In this document: positions 51,593 through 60,775 of the stretch, piece after piece
Numbering within the stretch: position 1 is the stretch's first letter
Layout: the number at the start of each line of letters is the position of its first letter
Assembly: GCA_947468665.1 (NCBI GenBank)
Contig: CANILH010000001.1
Span: 87,683 to 150,081, forward strand
Length of the DNA: 62,399 bases
From: Oligoflexales bacterium
GTDB taxonomy: Bacteria; Bdellovibrionota_B; Oligoflexia; Oligoflexales; RGVZ01
Direction: 5' to 3'
Notes under the pieces: generated by a model
What the model saw: only the letters and a program-made list of their open reading frames with translations
The model's database searches: none
Told to the model about the DNA's origin: nothing
Position numbers and translations under genes: made by a program

Positions 51593-53758
51593 ATGGCGGC
51601 GAATCAGGTGCAAATTGAGGTTGAGGGGATGACTTGTGGCGGGTGTGCTTCCAGAGTGACTTCCGCGCTTCAGCGTGACCCAAGGGTGTCATCTGCCGTA
51701 GTGGATTTCGCGACAAGGTCTGGCGTTGTCGATGGGGATTTGAGCCGTGACGACATTGCGAAAATAATCGCGTCAGTTGGCTATAAGCTTGCCGAGGCTG
51801 CGGACGCGGAAACAGCGATCACATCGTCTTCTGCCAGCGGGCTGAGCCCTGAATTTAAGCGCCTCCTGCCTGCCGCCACGTTAGCCCTTCCTGTGGTGAT
51901 TCTTGCGATGGGACCATGGCACCCGGACTCGGGAGCTTTCTGGCAAATGATTCTTACTACGTTATTTTTGATGTGGCCAGCACGCGGGTTTTTTCTCCGA
52001 GCCGTCACACAGGTCAGCCACGGGTTTGTCACCATGGATACGCTCGTCTCTATTGGGATGGGGAGTGCCTGGCTGGTGTCGATGGCGATGATCCGGGAAA
52101 CATCTCATCACCTGTTTTTTGAGTCGGCCGTCATGATCGGATTTTTTGTCTTAATGGGCAAAGCAATGGAAGACCGTGCCCGGCGCAAGTCCATAAGTGA
52201 TGTTGATAGGTTGGTAAAGCTTAGGCCAAGAAGAGTCTGGAAGGTCAAAGATGACGGTGCTCCAGAGGAGGTATTTCTTGGGGCCATTAATATTGGTGAT
52301 CTGATTTATCTGAGGCCTGGCGACATGCTGGCCCTTGACGGTGTGGTCTCGGAGGGCTCCGGTAGCTTTGACGAATCAGTCATTACAGGAGAAAGTTTGC
52401 CGGTAGTAAGGCAGCTTCATGACCCCGTCCCCTCGGGCGCGGTAAATGCCGGAAGTTCCGGCATCACAATAAAAATCACCCGCGTCGGTCAGGACACGAC
52501 CATTGAGCAGATCATCCGCCTCATTGAGGACGCCCGACTCTCAAAACCACCAATTCAACTCGTAGCGGACCGAATTTCGGCTGTATTTGTCCCGGTTGTC
52601 ATGTTCTTGGCTCTGGCTACGTTCTTATATTGGTGGCTCACCGGGCGACGGGAGTTTAACGATAGTGTGATGGTTGGTCTCAGTGTTCTGGTGGTGGCTT
52701 GCCCCTGCGCTCTAGGCCTCGCGACTCCGGTGGCATGGGTGGCGGGCCTCGGTCGCGCCGCGAGAGCGGGAGTGCTGGTGCGTTCTTATGATGCTCTGGA
52801 GACATTGCGGAAAGCAAACACCATTATCTTTGATAAGACTGGTACGTTGACTTACGGTAAGCCAACGGTTACCCGTGTTACTGATGGCAGTGGAAATTCT
52901 CTTCGTGAAGAGGCTTCCAGGCAGGACGCGATGGCAAAGACAATGTCCGTTCTCGCTCATTCAAGTCACCCGATTTCACGTTCTGTCGCTCTGTGGATTA
53001 AAGAACACCACGACGTCTCAAAAGCCCCTCTCAGTAAACTGATTGAGGAGACCGCGGGCCTTGGGGTCAGCTGTGAGATCAAGTCAGACCATAAAGAGCT
53101 CATTCTTTACGGTCGTCCGGATTTCGTCGCCAAAGACATCCCTCCGGCTTGGCAGACCGCTATTAAGTCTGGGCATCCACTGATGGCGGTGTCTTTTGAC
53201 GGAAAACCTGCACTTTTATTTGAGCTAAACGATGAGATCAGGTCTGACGCTAATACGTCGCTGGCGCAGTTAAATCGCCGGGGCATCGCGATCCATATTG
53301 CCTCGGGCGACAAAGATGCCGTGGTGGCTGAACTCGCGAAGAGTCTTCCCCTTGTCGCAAGTTTTAAAGGTCAGATGTCCCCAGTAGCAAAAAAAGACCT
53401 CGTGGAGTCCCTGCGCAAAGGAGGCCGCATTGTAGCCTTTGTTGGTGACGGTATTAATGACGCGCCGGCTCTTGCCGCCGCAGATGTCGGCATTTCCCTC
53501 GGCACCGGCACAGATATCGCCGCACACAGCGCGGGACTTGTCTTACAAAAATCGGGTATCAACACCTTAATCGACGCCATTGATCTCTCGTCACGGATAA
53601 CAAAAATTATCCGTGAGAATTTTTTCTGGGCGTTCTTTTATAACGTCGCCGCTATTCCCGCCGCGATGGCAGGCCTTGTAACACCCATGTGGGCATCGGC
53701 CGCTATGGCGATGTCAAGTTTGTCGGTGGTGCTGAACGCTCTAAGATTAAGACGGTAA
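51593..53758 (+). CDS. copA: Copper-transporting P1B-type ATPase
   Basis: A 721-residue heavy-metal P-type ATPase. An N-terminal HMA domain has C15-G-G-C18 (GMTCGGC). The metal-path motif is C370-P-C372 in VACPCALGLATP, typical of Cu+ (CopA) export. The phosphorylated Asp is D414 in DKTGTLT. The HP loop (SHPISRSVA) and the hinge GDGINDAPAL are present, and the C-terminus has SLSVVLNALRLRR. The ATG at 51593 has GAGGT eight bases upstream; the open frame to 51308 lies inside the sulfatase gene on the other strand. No copper-responsive regulator gene is in the window. Confidence 0.95.
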   Translation: MAANQVQIEVEGMTCGGCASRVTSALQRDPRVSSAVVDFATRSGVVDGDLSRDDIAKIIASVGYKLAEAADAETAITSSSASGLSPEFKRLLPAATLALPVVILAMGPWHPDSGAFWQMILTTLFLMWPARGFFLRAVTQVSHGFVTMDTLVSIGMGSAWLVSMAMIRETSHHLFFESAVMIGFFVLMGKAMEDRARRKSISDVDRLVKLRPRRVWKVKDDGAPEEVFLGAINIGDLIYLRPGDMLALDGVVSEGSGSFDESVITGESLPVVRQLHDPVPSGAVNAGSSGITIKITRVGQDTTIEQIIRLIEDARLSKPPIQLVADRISAVFVPVVMFLALATFLYWWLTGRREFNDSVMVGLSVLVVACPCALGLATPVAWVAGLGRAARAGVLVRSYDALETLRKANTIIFDKTGTLTYGKPTVTRVTDGSGNSLREEASRQDAMAKTMSVLAHSSHPISRSVALWIKEHHDVSKAPLSKLIEETAGLGVSCEIKSDHKELILYGRPDFVAKDIPPAWQTAIKSGHPLMAVSFDGKPALLFELNDEIRSDANTSLAQLNRRGIAIHIASGDKDAVVAELAKSLPLVASFKGQMSPVAKKDLVESLRKGGRIVAFVGDGINDAPALAAADVGISLGTGTDIAAHSAGLVLQKSGINTLIDAIDLSSRITKIIRENFFWAFFYNVAAIPAAMAGLVTPMWASAAMAMSSLSVVLNALRLRR

Positions 53759-54418
53759 TTGACTGAGCCATCCGTTAGCCAGGGCTTCTCCAATGTTCTG
53801 ACACACAACACGGGCACCGGCCCGGAGCATTTCACTAGCCGAATTTTGGGTGAGAATTCCAATAGGGAACATTCCTGCTTTGATGGCCGCGGCGAGACCA
53901 TGGGGGCTATCCTCAAAAATGATCGCCCGGTGGTGATCTAGAACGCTGATACCTAAAGCTTTAGCGCATTTTAAAAAAACATCAGGAGCGGGTTTACCCT
54001 GCCTAACGTCGTCAATTCCGAATTTATGCTCGACGGTGACATTAAGTCTCTCAAGAGTGCTCTCAATAAAAGCACGGGGCGCGTTGCTCGCGATACCAAA
54101 TGGTATTTTATTTTCTTTAAGCCATTTGAAGGCGTCTTTTGCCCCCGGCAAAAACTCAATGACAAGACTAGACTCCCTGAGAGCGTCGCGCTTTAATTCC
54201 GCAAGCGCCTCTTTGGTATCTGGGCGAGAGGCCCGGGTCGAAAGTATGTCTGCGATAGCCATGGTAGATCTTCCGGGGAGACCTGCCGTATCAATAAGTT
54301 CGGTGCCGTATAGTTTTTTGAAGCTGATCCGCCAGGCCGTCAAGTGAACAGCAAGGCTGTCAACGATAACACCGTCGAAGTCAAAAATCACCGCGGAGGG
54401 CTTAGAGATAGATTTCAT
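53747..54418 (-). CDS. HAD-family phosphatase/phosphoglucomutase-like hydrolase
   Basis: A 223-residue HAD subfamily I enzyme, with beta-phosphoglucomutase-like features. Motif I is FDFDGVIVDS with nucleophile and acid Asp. Motif II is IASNAPRAF. Motif III-IV is GKPAPDVFLKCAKALG, followed by IIFEDSPHGLAAAIKAGM. A four-helix cap is encoded between motifs I and II. The substrate could be a sugar phosphate, phosphoglycolate or other small phosphoester. It is cytoplasmic. It overlaps the convergent end of copA by 12 bases. Confidence 0.9.
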   Translation of the reverse strand: MKSISKPSAVIFDFDGVIVDSLAVHLTAWRISFKKLYGTELIDTAGLPGRSTMAIADILSTRASRPDTKEALAELKRDALRESSLVIEFLPGAKDAFKWLKENKIPFGIASNAPRAFIESTLERLNVTVEHKFGIDDVRQGKPAPDVFLKCAKALGISVLDHHRAIIFEDSPHGLAAAIKAGMFPIGILTQNSASEMLRAGARVVCQNIGEALANGWLSQLPS

Positions 54419-54516
54419 AATTATGGTCTCAGACTCTGTTCATCGCGCTCATCAATACATACAATATAACTGACAATCGCCGAGATAGCAGTGGCGAGGC
54501 ATAAAGGTACAATAAG

Positions 54517-55095
54517 TTGCGACAGTATCTCCCACTTCTGAAGTTCCTTTTCGTAATGATGTTGATCACGCTGCCCCTTGATCAATGGACCAAGGATTAT
54601 TCGCGCCAAAATTATCTTACTCATGAGGATAGCCTTGATACGACTATCTATCAGGGCAGGCGTGAGGAGCTTATGGCCGTCTCAATGTCAGGGGCATGGT
54701 TTACCGGGCAGATGACCTATGTCCGCAATCACGGCGCGTCTTGGGGGGTCTTTCGGGACATCGGCCAGGATATTCGCCTGCCTTGGCTTTTACTTTCCGG
54801 AGCACTGACGGCCGCAGGCCTTCTCTGGACAGCTGTTCGTCTTTTTCAGAGGGGAGATCAAAAGGCTGCTCTTAGTGTTGGCGCCTTGATAGCTGGCGGA
54901 ATTGGGAATTTTATCGACCGTCTCAGGCTTGGTTATGTAGTGGATTTTTTAAGCTTCAGGTGCGGGTGGGGGGCCAAAACTTGGGTCCTTCCGTGTTTTA
55001 ATGTTGCTGATATCATTATAGTTTTAAGCTTATGTTTCGCGATCTACACACTTCTATTTGAGAATGATCATACTACAGTAAAAACAGGGACATAG
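54517..55095 (+). CDS. lspA: Lipoprotein signal peptidase (SPase II) with a long first periplasmic loop
   Basis: A 192-residue membrane aspartyl protease that cleaves lipoprotein signals; usual length is about 160-170. Four membrane segments are visible. The family core GGIGNFIDRLRLGYVVDFL has D134, and the catalytic pair should be D143 (VVDF) and D165 (FNVADIIIV). Between helix 1 and the YVRNHGASWGVF segment the loop is about 30 residues longer than typical. The start is a TTG at 54517 with AAAGG nine bases upstream; a later ATG would cut helix 1. Its clients in this window include Pal, the FKBP protein and the PF10023 peptidase. It is flanked by a HAD gene and slt. Confidence 0.9.
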   Translation: MRQYLPLLKFLFVMMLITLPLDQWTKDYSRQNYLTHEDSLDTTIYQGRREELMAVSMSGAWFTGQMTYVRNHGASWGVFRDIGQDIRLPWLLLSGALTAAGLLWTAVRLFQRGDQKAALSVGALIAGGIGNFIDRLRLGYVVDFLSFRCGWGAKTWVLPCFNVADIIIVLSLCFAIYTLLFENDHTTVKTGT

Positions 55096-55181
55096 CTGGC
55101 CATGGAGCGAATGACTGAGCCCTTACGGCCATGTCCTGCTAGAATGGTAACATCTAAATTTCATTATGAAAGTTTACATTG

Positions 55182-57566
55182 ATGGTCATGGGCGCCGGCC
55201 TCTATTCTCGGGTGATAATCACCGCCATTGCTGTCTTTCCGTTAGGGCTGCGCGCGGCAGACGCGACCTTTCCGGAGGTTGTGCGGGCAGCTGTTGACGT
55301 GTCAAAAAAACAAGACAAGCAATTTAAGAACGCACTCGCCGCCATAGATACAAAAACAATCGTCACCGACGAGGAGCGCGCGGTAATTCTATTCGCCAGA
55401 GGTCTCAGTGTTTTCCAGACACGCCCTAAGGAGGCGGCTGAGGATTTTGATGCTGCGAAAAAATTACTTCCTGGCTCAAGCCGTCTTGCGCCTCTTCTTT
55501 CAATTTATTATGGCCGCGCCACGCTCACGCCTCAAGACGCACGAGCTATACTGGCAAAGCTCAAAGCACTGACAAACGGATCTTCTGGAAAATCATCCCT
55601 ATGGCGGCCCGAGCAGTTTTCACTGATGATCGATATCATGATGGCCTTAAAGCAGGACTCACTTCTCGGGAAGGCGTGGCGGGAAATGGAGTCTCGGGTG
55701 AAGCCTGCCATGCGAGATGATGAGGTTGCAAAAAAAGTCGTTGCCTATCTTGACCGCCGCGACATCGCCTCGAGTAAAGACTTAGTCGGCGTGGTCGAAT
55801 CCATGGCCTCTGGATATCCTCATTCGGAAAATGGGCGATGGGCATTTCAAAAACTTCAGGAGATGCAGTGCCGGGGCAAGAACCGCTATGTGTTTAGCCT
55901 TCCTCTCATCAGTCGTCTGGCGTCGAATATAAATTTAGACGAGGGGCTGAAGTACTTCCTGATTGAACTTACCAAGGGGCCAGTTAAAACCCTCTCGGGA
56001 CAAGTGAAGCAGATGGATGAGTCGGAGCGAATCGTATACTTATTCCAGATTAGGCTTTGGAATGAGGCCAAAAGGCTGGTGGAGGAGCAGTTAGACTCGT
56101 TGGCAGGAAGCCGGTCAAGCGAAGGTAAAATCAAGCTTGCCCGCGCGATGTCTCTCCTTGGCCAAATTCAGACGAAGCAGGGTGACCACGAGGCTTCAGC
56201 GAGAACCTGGAGTCAATATATAGCTTTATTTGGCGAGCAAATCGACTCCAGGCAGGCCATGGAAAATCTGGCCGATAGCCTCGCAAGACTTCGGGTGCAT
56301 GAACCCGCGGCAAAGATATACGAGTATTTGGCCAAGTCGCCATCGTCAGATCCTGTGCTGAAGTGGCAGCATTTCTGGAACACTTACCTGGGCGGGGATT
56401 ACAAAACAGCCCTGGCACTGCTTGACCGCGCGGGATACGTACCCCAAAGAGACCGTGGTATTGATGGCGGCCTTGATTATTGGCGGGCGAAAATTCTCGA
56501 GAGGCTAAAATCATCAGAGTCTGACAACCTCTATAAAAAAATTCTCTCAGATAACGGCGATAATTTTTATTCTCTGCTTGTGCAGGCGAGAAAGCCCAGA
56601 TTGATGGAGGTGGCGAAGGCCGATAACTTTACGACTCACGACCCTTTACTTGATTTAAGCCTGGCGGGCGGCCCCGCTTTGGCCGGGCAAGCAACCGCAA
56701 GTCACAGTGCCGAGACTCTTGAGGCGGCGCCGGAGACTGTGGAGGCCGATGGGACAGCAAATGGCGTGAATGACCAATCCGAGATTAAGGCGATTCAAGC
56801 CCTCAAAAAATGGGGCCTGTCACCAATTGGGAGGCGTCTTTTCAGGCTCATGCCAACAGTTCATCAGCACAATGGCAACGCGACCTGGATAGAGTCGTTT
56901 CGACTGGCGACTGACCTTAAGGACTTCGCGTACGGTTTGAAGGCTCCGGCAATGCCAGACTCTCCGCTTAAAAACATCCCCAACGCGTCGGCGTATCTTG
57001 AGATTCACATGAATCAATATAACGCTGACTGGAAGCTTCTGTATCCGTTTGCGTACCGTGAACAGGTGGAGGCCATGGCCGCCGCGGCCGAAGTTGATCC
57101 GTTTTTGCTTTTAAGCCTCATGCGGGCTGAAAGTGTATATGATCCGAAGGCGCGAAGTAGCGTCGGGGCCAGAGGGCTGATGCAGATCATGCCTTTTACG
57201 GCCGTTAGGATCGCCCGGATGATGCAGGATACGGAATTTCAGTTAAATGAGCTCCATCAGCCAGAGGTCAATATCGGATACGCGTCCTTCTACGTTAAAA
57301 AGCTAACCGACTACTATAAGGGCAATACCATGATGGCCGTTGCGGCCTATAACGGGGGCCCGGCCCCTGTAGATAAGTGGATTGCGCAGTTTGGAGACCT
57401 CGAGCTTGATGAATTTATTGAGACAATTCCTTTTCGCGAAACCAGACGTTATGTGAAGTCGGTATTTAGGAATTTCAATAACTATAAACATATATGGCAG
57501 CAGTCCAAGGCTCTTGCGGCATTGCCAAAGGTACCGGACGGAACCACGGGCGGGGAGATTTTCTGA
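55182..57566 (+). CDS. slt: Soluble lytic murein transglycosylase
   Basis: A 794-residue periplasmic enzyme that cleaves the MurNAc-GlcNAc bond to give anhydromuropeptides. A signal peptide (about 1-25, LRA-ADATF) is followed by a long helical superhelix of TPR-like repeats, as in Slt70. The GH23 catalytic domain sits at the C-terminus, with E650 in LLSLMRAESVYDP, VGARGLMQIMP, and VAAYNGGP near 720. The start could be TTG at 55179 or ATG at 55182; no strong ribosome site is seen. Its products are substrates for LdcA, Mpl and the M14 enzyme in this window, so it belongs to the wall-recycling set. Confidence 0.92.
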   Translation: MVMGAGLYSRVIITAIAVFPLGLRAADATFPEVVRAAVDVSKKQDKQFKNALAAIDTKTIVTDEERAVILFARGLSVFQTRPKEAAEDFDAAKKLLPGSSRLAPLLSIYYGRATLTPQDARAILAKLKALTNGSSGKSSLWRPEQFSLMIDIMMALKQDSLLGKAWREMESRVKPAMRDDEVAKKVVAYLDRRDIASSKDLVGVVESMASGYPHSENGRWAFQKLQEMQCRGKNRYVFSLPLISRLASNINLDEGLKYFLIELTKGPVKTLSGQVKQMDESERIVYLFQIRLWNEAKRLVEEQLDSLAGSRSSEGKIKLARAMSLLGQIQTKQGDHEASARTWSQYIALFGEQIDSRQAMENLADSLARLRVHEPAAKIYEYLAKSPSSDPVLKWQHFWNTYLGGDYKTALALLDRAGYVPQRDRGIDGGLDYWRAKILERLKSSESDNLYKKILSDNGDNFYSLLVQARKPRLMEVAKADNFTTHDPLLDLSLAGGPALAGQATASHSAETLEAAPETVEADGTANGVNDQSEIKAIQALKKWGLSPIGRRLFRLMPTVHQHNGNATWIESFRLATDLKDFAYGLKAPAMPDSPLKNIPNASAYLEIHMNQYNADWKLLYPFAYREQVEAMAAAAEVDPFLLLSLMRAESVYDPKARSSVGARGLMQIMPFTAVRIARMMQDTEFQLNELHQPEVNIGYASFYVKKLTDYYKGNTMMAVAAYNGGPAPVDKWIAQFGDLELDEFIETIPFRETRRYVKSVFRNFNNYKHIWQQSKALAALPKVPDGTTGGEIF

Positions 57567-57705
57567 ATGTGTCTCTATCCGGGTGACTGTAATTTGACGC
57601 TTTGATGCCAACCTCTTGGCGGGCTTTTCACCCAGTGCGACCCCCTGATATTCTACTTGTATCTGATAATGAGTTATTTGGTCTATTAATCATGGGGTAT
57701 CAGGT

Positions 57706-58344
57706 ATGGCTGAGCAGTGGCTTTCAATTGTCGAGTATGCGCGCACAACGGGCATCTCAGACATGACTATCCGCCGCCGTATTCGCACGGGCAAAATTAA
57801 AGCCGAGTTGAAGGACGGAAAATATTTTATTCCACTCGCGGTTGATCAGACAACCGGCGCTGTAATTTTTAACAAGCCAGTCCAGCAGCAGTATTCAAGC
57901 CATCCTGTAAAAAATCATCCTAACCCAGGCGTTCCTGTCGACCGCTCAATGCCGGTTGTTCGGCGCGCGGAAGAGGACATATTCCTGGCAAGTGACGCTC
58001 ACGTAAGCCCAAGGCATATATCTACCAGCAGACCGGCGCAGAGCTCTCACGCGAATCTTACCCAAAATATCAACGCCTGGAGCACTCTGCCGGGAAACTT
58101 GACGAATCCTTTAGTGGACGCTGGTCTCGCCAGTGTAGAGGCTAGGGCTCTCATTGAGTTTTGCGACCGCGCTCTGGAGCAGGCCAAGACCACAGTTGCA
58201 TCTGTAGATGGCAAATATGGCGCCCGCCTTGAGTCCATGAACGCTCAGCTTCGTAACAAAGACTTCGAGATTAAAGCGCTCAATCAGCAGATCGAGGATC
58301 TTCAGCTCCTCGTTCAAATTCTAGAGCGTAAAAAAATAGGCTAA
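57706..58344 (+). CDS. Helix-turn-helix protein with C-terminal coiled coil
   Basis: A 212-residue protein with an N-terminal winged or MerR/excisionase-like helix-turn-helix (about 6-45): LSIVEYARTTGISDMTIRRRI, then KIKAELKDGKYFIP. A disordered Pro/Gln/His-rich linker covers about 60-130. A long helix at 150-210 (ALEQAKTTVASVDGKYGARL, then KALNQQIEDLQLLVQILERK) should form a coiled coil for oligomerisation. DNA binding is inferred. It lacks an effector-binding domain, so it could be a nucleoid or architectural protein rather than a classic repressor. No family was named with certainty. The ATG has only a weak ribosome site (GGGGTATCAGGT). Confidence 0.75.
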   Translation: MAEQWLSIVEYARTTGISDMTIRRRIRTGKIKAELKDGKYFIPLAVDQTTGAVIFNKPVQQQYSSHPVKNHPNPGVPVDRSMPVVRRAEEDIFLASDAHVSPRHISTSRPAQSSHANLTQNINAWSTLPGNLTNPLVDAGLASVEARALIEFCDRALEQAKTTVASVDGKYGARLESMNAQLRNKDFEIKALNQQIEDLQLLVQILERKKIG

Positions 58345-58360
58345 TTCGTCTTCCAGAGGT

Positions 58361-58408
58361 CGTCATTCTGAGCGTAGCGAAGAACCTCGAAGAACCTCGA
58401 AGGACCTA
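58361..58408. repeat. Interspersed-type repeat with short tandem units
   Basis: CGTCATTCTGAGCGTAGCGA starts at 58361 and runs into three near-identical units, GAACCTCGAA, GAACCTCGAA and GGACCTAAA (58382-58409). From memory, the first part resembles a common intergenic REP-like sequence of many bacteria (GTCATTCTGAGCG followed by AGCGAAGAA). It occurs once in the window, in the gap between the HTH gene and queA, and overlaps the queA 3' end. Confidence 0.55.
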
Positions 58409-59581
58409 AAACCAGAGCAGGCTGCTGTCTCCGTAACTATAAAACCGGTACCCCCGCTCAGTTGCCTCATTGTAGACGAACCTCGCCGTGTGGTAACCAA
58501 TCAACGCACAAACCAGCATAAATAACGTACTTTCTGGTTGATGAAAATTTGTCATCAAGGCGTCCGCACACCAAGGTCTATGCCGCTGGCTCGCCACTGA
58601 GGGCCTGACAAAGATATCAGTTCTCAACCATTGCCCGGCCAGCTCAAGAGGTGGCCGTTCAGAGAGCTCGGCAAGCCGCGCTAAACCCTCAAGACTCCTT
58701 AAAGCCGTTGTTCCGACCACAATGACTTTGTGACCCTCAGCCTTTGCGTGGGCAATGGCTAATATTGTTTCCTTGGGGACAAGGAATCTTTCAGAATGCA
58801 TTTTATGGTCCGAAGGGTCATTTGTTTTGACGGGAAGAAAGGTGCCAGCCCCGACATGAAGTGTTACGTGGGCAAAGGAGCAGTTTTTTTGCTTAAGCAG
58901 GCTTATCACCCTATCTGTAAAATGAAGTCCCGCCGTTGGCGCAGCCACGGAACCAAGCCCCTCAGAATATACAGTCTGATAACGTTCCCGGTCCTCACTT
59001 TGAACCGCAGCGGAAGCGTCTTTGCGTGAAATATAAGGCGGAAGTGGCATTTCCCCATGGGCCGTTAACCAGGCAAGTAACGCATCTCCTGAGAGACTGA
59101 GGGATACCTCAAATGGTTCCGGACCAGACCCAGAATGTGTGGGGTCCCGAGTTACGGAGGCAGAGAGCCCGTCGGAAAAAATGATTTTTGTGCCACGGGA
59201 GAGTTTTCGCATGGGACGACCAAGGCAAAGCCATGACTCATGCCCCCCTGGCCGTTCGCCAGTGACTGGTTCAAGGAGAAGTAACTCGATGGCTCCGCCC
59301 GTTTCAAGCCGGCCGTGGATGCGGCTGGCAATCACCCGGGAGTTGTTTACAATAAATAGGGAACCTTCCGGAACCTCCCGGTAAAGGTCAGCAACCTGAC
59401 TGTGTGAGATATTATGTCCGTCCCAAATCAACAACTTAGACGCGTCGCGTTCTTTAAGAGGATGCTGCGCGACCTGCGACTCAGGAACCTCAAAGTTGAA
59501 GTCCTTAAGACCAAGGTAAGGCTCTTTTGGAAGAATTATATCAGGCAACGAGGACTCCTTTGGATGGCGACTTTTATCCAA
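58406..59581 (-). CDS. queA: S-adenosylmethionine:tRNA ribosyltransferase-isomerase
   Basis: A protein of up to 391 residues that builds epoxyqueuosine on tRNA by transferring the ribosyl group of SAM. Family blocks are seen in order: LKDFNFEVPESQVAQHPLKE, FIVNNSRVIASRIHGR, SWLCLGRPMRKL, AAPTAGLHFTD, VTLHVGAGTFLPVK and NFHQPESTLFMLVCAL. The start may be TTG at 59581 (GAGGA upstream) or TTG at 59548 (AAAGGAG upstream); the second would give 380 residues, close to the family's N-terminus. It is divergent from and overlaps the start of the next plus-strand gene. QueE of the same pathway is at 16 kb. Confidence 0.94.
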   Translation of the reverse strand: MDKSRHPKESSLPDIILPKEPYLGLKDFNFEVPESQVAQHPLKERDASKLLIWDGHNISHSQVADLYREVPEGSLFIVNNSRVIASRIHGRLETGGAIELLLLEPVTGERPGGHESWLCLGRPMRKLSRGTKIIFSDGLSASVTRDPTHSGSGPEPFEVSLSLSGDALLAWLTAHGEMPLPPYISRKDASAAVQSEDRERYQTVYSEGLGSVAAPTAGLHFTDRVISLLKQKNCSFAHVTLHVGAGTFLPVKTNDPSDHKMHSERFLVPKETILAIAHAKAEGHKVIVVGTTALRSLEGLARLAELSERPPLELAGQWLRTDIFVRPSVASQRHRPWCADALMTNFHQPESTLFMLVCALIGYHTARFVYNEATERGYRFYSYGDSSLLWF

Positions 59582-60757
59582 ATTTTCCTCTTAGGTCTAT
59601 TTTTATCTGATATCGCGACGGCTGCTCCGGAGTATGTTTCCGCCAGTCAGGCGAGGTTTTTAGTGGGAAGACCCAGATCAAGCATTGTTGTCGCCTTTAA
59701 CACTGGCACAGCTCTAAAACCCAATATCAGACTCGCCCACCCGGTAATGATTCCAATGAACAGAGACGGGCAGATGATTTGGTTTACGGGAGACGACTGG
59801 AAGCGTCAGTCAGTAGACGAGTTTGACCGCCTGGCGATCGAGAAGGATATGCTGGGTCGGCCGATTTCTGGTCTTTTTGAGTACCCAGGCTGCCTTCCAA
59901 CCAATGGCATCCCGGTCACAACGTCTCAGGGGGTCGGCTGGCTCGTCTCCTGCCGTGACGAGGTTACCAGCTCCATTGATGTTAGATCCACCCGCGTGAC
60001 ATATCGGGAGAATTCCAGTGAGGTGTATTCCAAATACTATTCTTATAAGTTCAAAAAAGAAAATCACATGCTTTTTGAGGAGCTTACTTTAAAGGGTAAT
60101 CAGGACAAAGTCGTAGCCCGGGACAGTGATTTATACATCAAGTCAGACGTCAGAAATTTCTTCACACTTAATTTCTCATCGGCAGACATCGAAAGTAAGA
60201 TTATGGCGAGTCGCGTAGAGCCCATGGTGGCACTGGCCTCGCTTGGGTTTTACCTCAAGGTGCTTTTTTTCAAAATAACGCTGGATCTCAGGACTGACGC
60301 GGCTTTTTTTGAGAGTTCGGCTAATATCCCAATGATTATAACGCTACCTGTTAACGCCAAAAAAAGACTCCACCCAAAGAGCGGAGTTCTTTATAGTTTT
60401 CTCCCGGGTGATGGCGTTGAGGTGAATGACATTAAAACCGACATGCCACGTCTCGTGCCACAGCGGCTTTCCGGCGAGTATATTTCCGAGGGGCTTTCTC
60501 GTTGCCAGAAGGTTTGCGCTTTTGAGCTCCTGGTGCCGTCTGGCGAGAAAACCTTAAAGCTCAAGCTTTCAATTAACAGGTCTCTGGTCGAAAAGGGGCT
60601 TTTCCCGTGGTTTGTGCCAGACGTTTCGGCGGTTACAGATGGCATGGAGTGGTCTTTTCGACGTGGGTTTGACCCAAAGAAAAGAATTGGAATATACCTT
60701 GAGATGTCAGGTCTTCCTGAGGGAAGTCACCCGTGGGATTTTTGGATCGGGTTTTAA
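59564..60757 (+). CDS. Secreted protein of unknown function
   Basis: A 397-residue exported protein that I do not recognise. The open frame runs back to 59414, but the ATG at 59564 gives a clean signal peptide (hydrophobic 3-16, cleavage ATA-A near residue 20), with GAGGA about nine bases upstream. The mature protein has alternating beta-like strands, two Cys pairs (CLPTNG..SC and CQKVC) that could form disulfides, and ends WDFWIGF. The start region overlaps the queA start on the other strand. Location is probably periplasmic or outer membrane. Confidence 0.72.
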   Translation: MATFIQIFLLGLFLSDIATAAPEYVSASQARFLVGRPRSSIVVAFNTGTALKPNIRLAHPVMIPMNRDGQMIWFTGDDWKRQSVDEFDRLAIEKDMLGRPISGLFEYPGCLPTNGIPVTTSQGVGWLVSCRDEVTSSIDVRSTRVTYRENSSEVYSKYYSYKFKKENHMLFEELTLKGNQDKVVARDSDLYIKSDVRNFFTLNFSSADIESKIMASRVEPMVALASLGFYLKVLFFKITLDLRTDAAFFESSANIPMIITLPVNAKKRLHPKSGVLYSFLPGDGVEVNDIKTDMPRLVPQRLSGEYISEGLSRCQKVCAFELLVPSGEKTLKLKLSINRSLVEKGLFPWFVPDVSAVTDGMEWSFRRGFDPKKRIGIYLEMSGLPEGSHPWDFWIGF

Positions 60758-60775
60758 CCAACCGGGTTGCAGTAT

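Noticed and set aside
55085..55137. Inverted repeat CAGGGACAT / ATGTCCTG after lspA as a terminator
   Set aside because: The stem is interrupted by a bulge, the loop is long and no U-rich tail follows, so it does not qualify as an intrinsic terminator.
57581..57633. Nested inverted repeats after slt (GGGTGA/TCACCC and GCCAA/TTGGC) as a terminator
   Set aside because: Stems are only five to six pairs and the T-run is short (four); too weak to list as a terminator.
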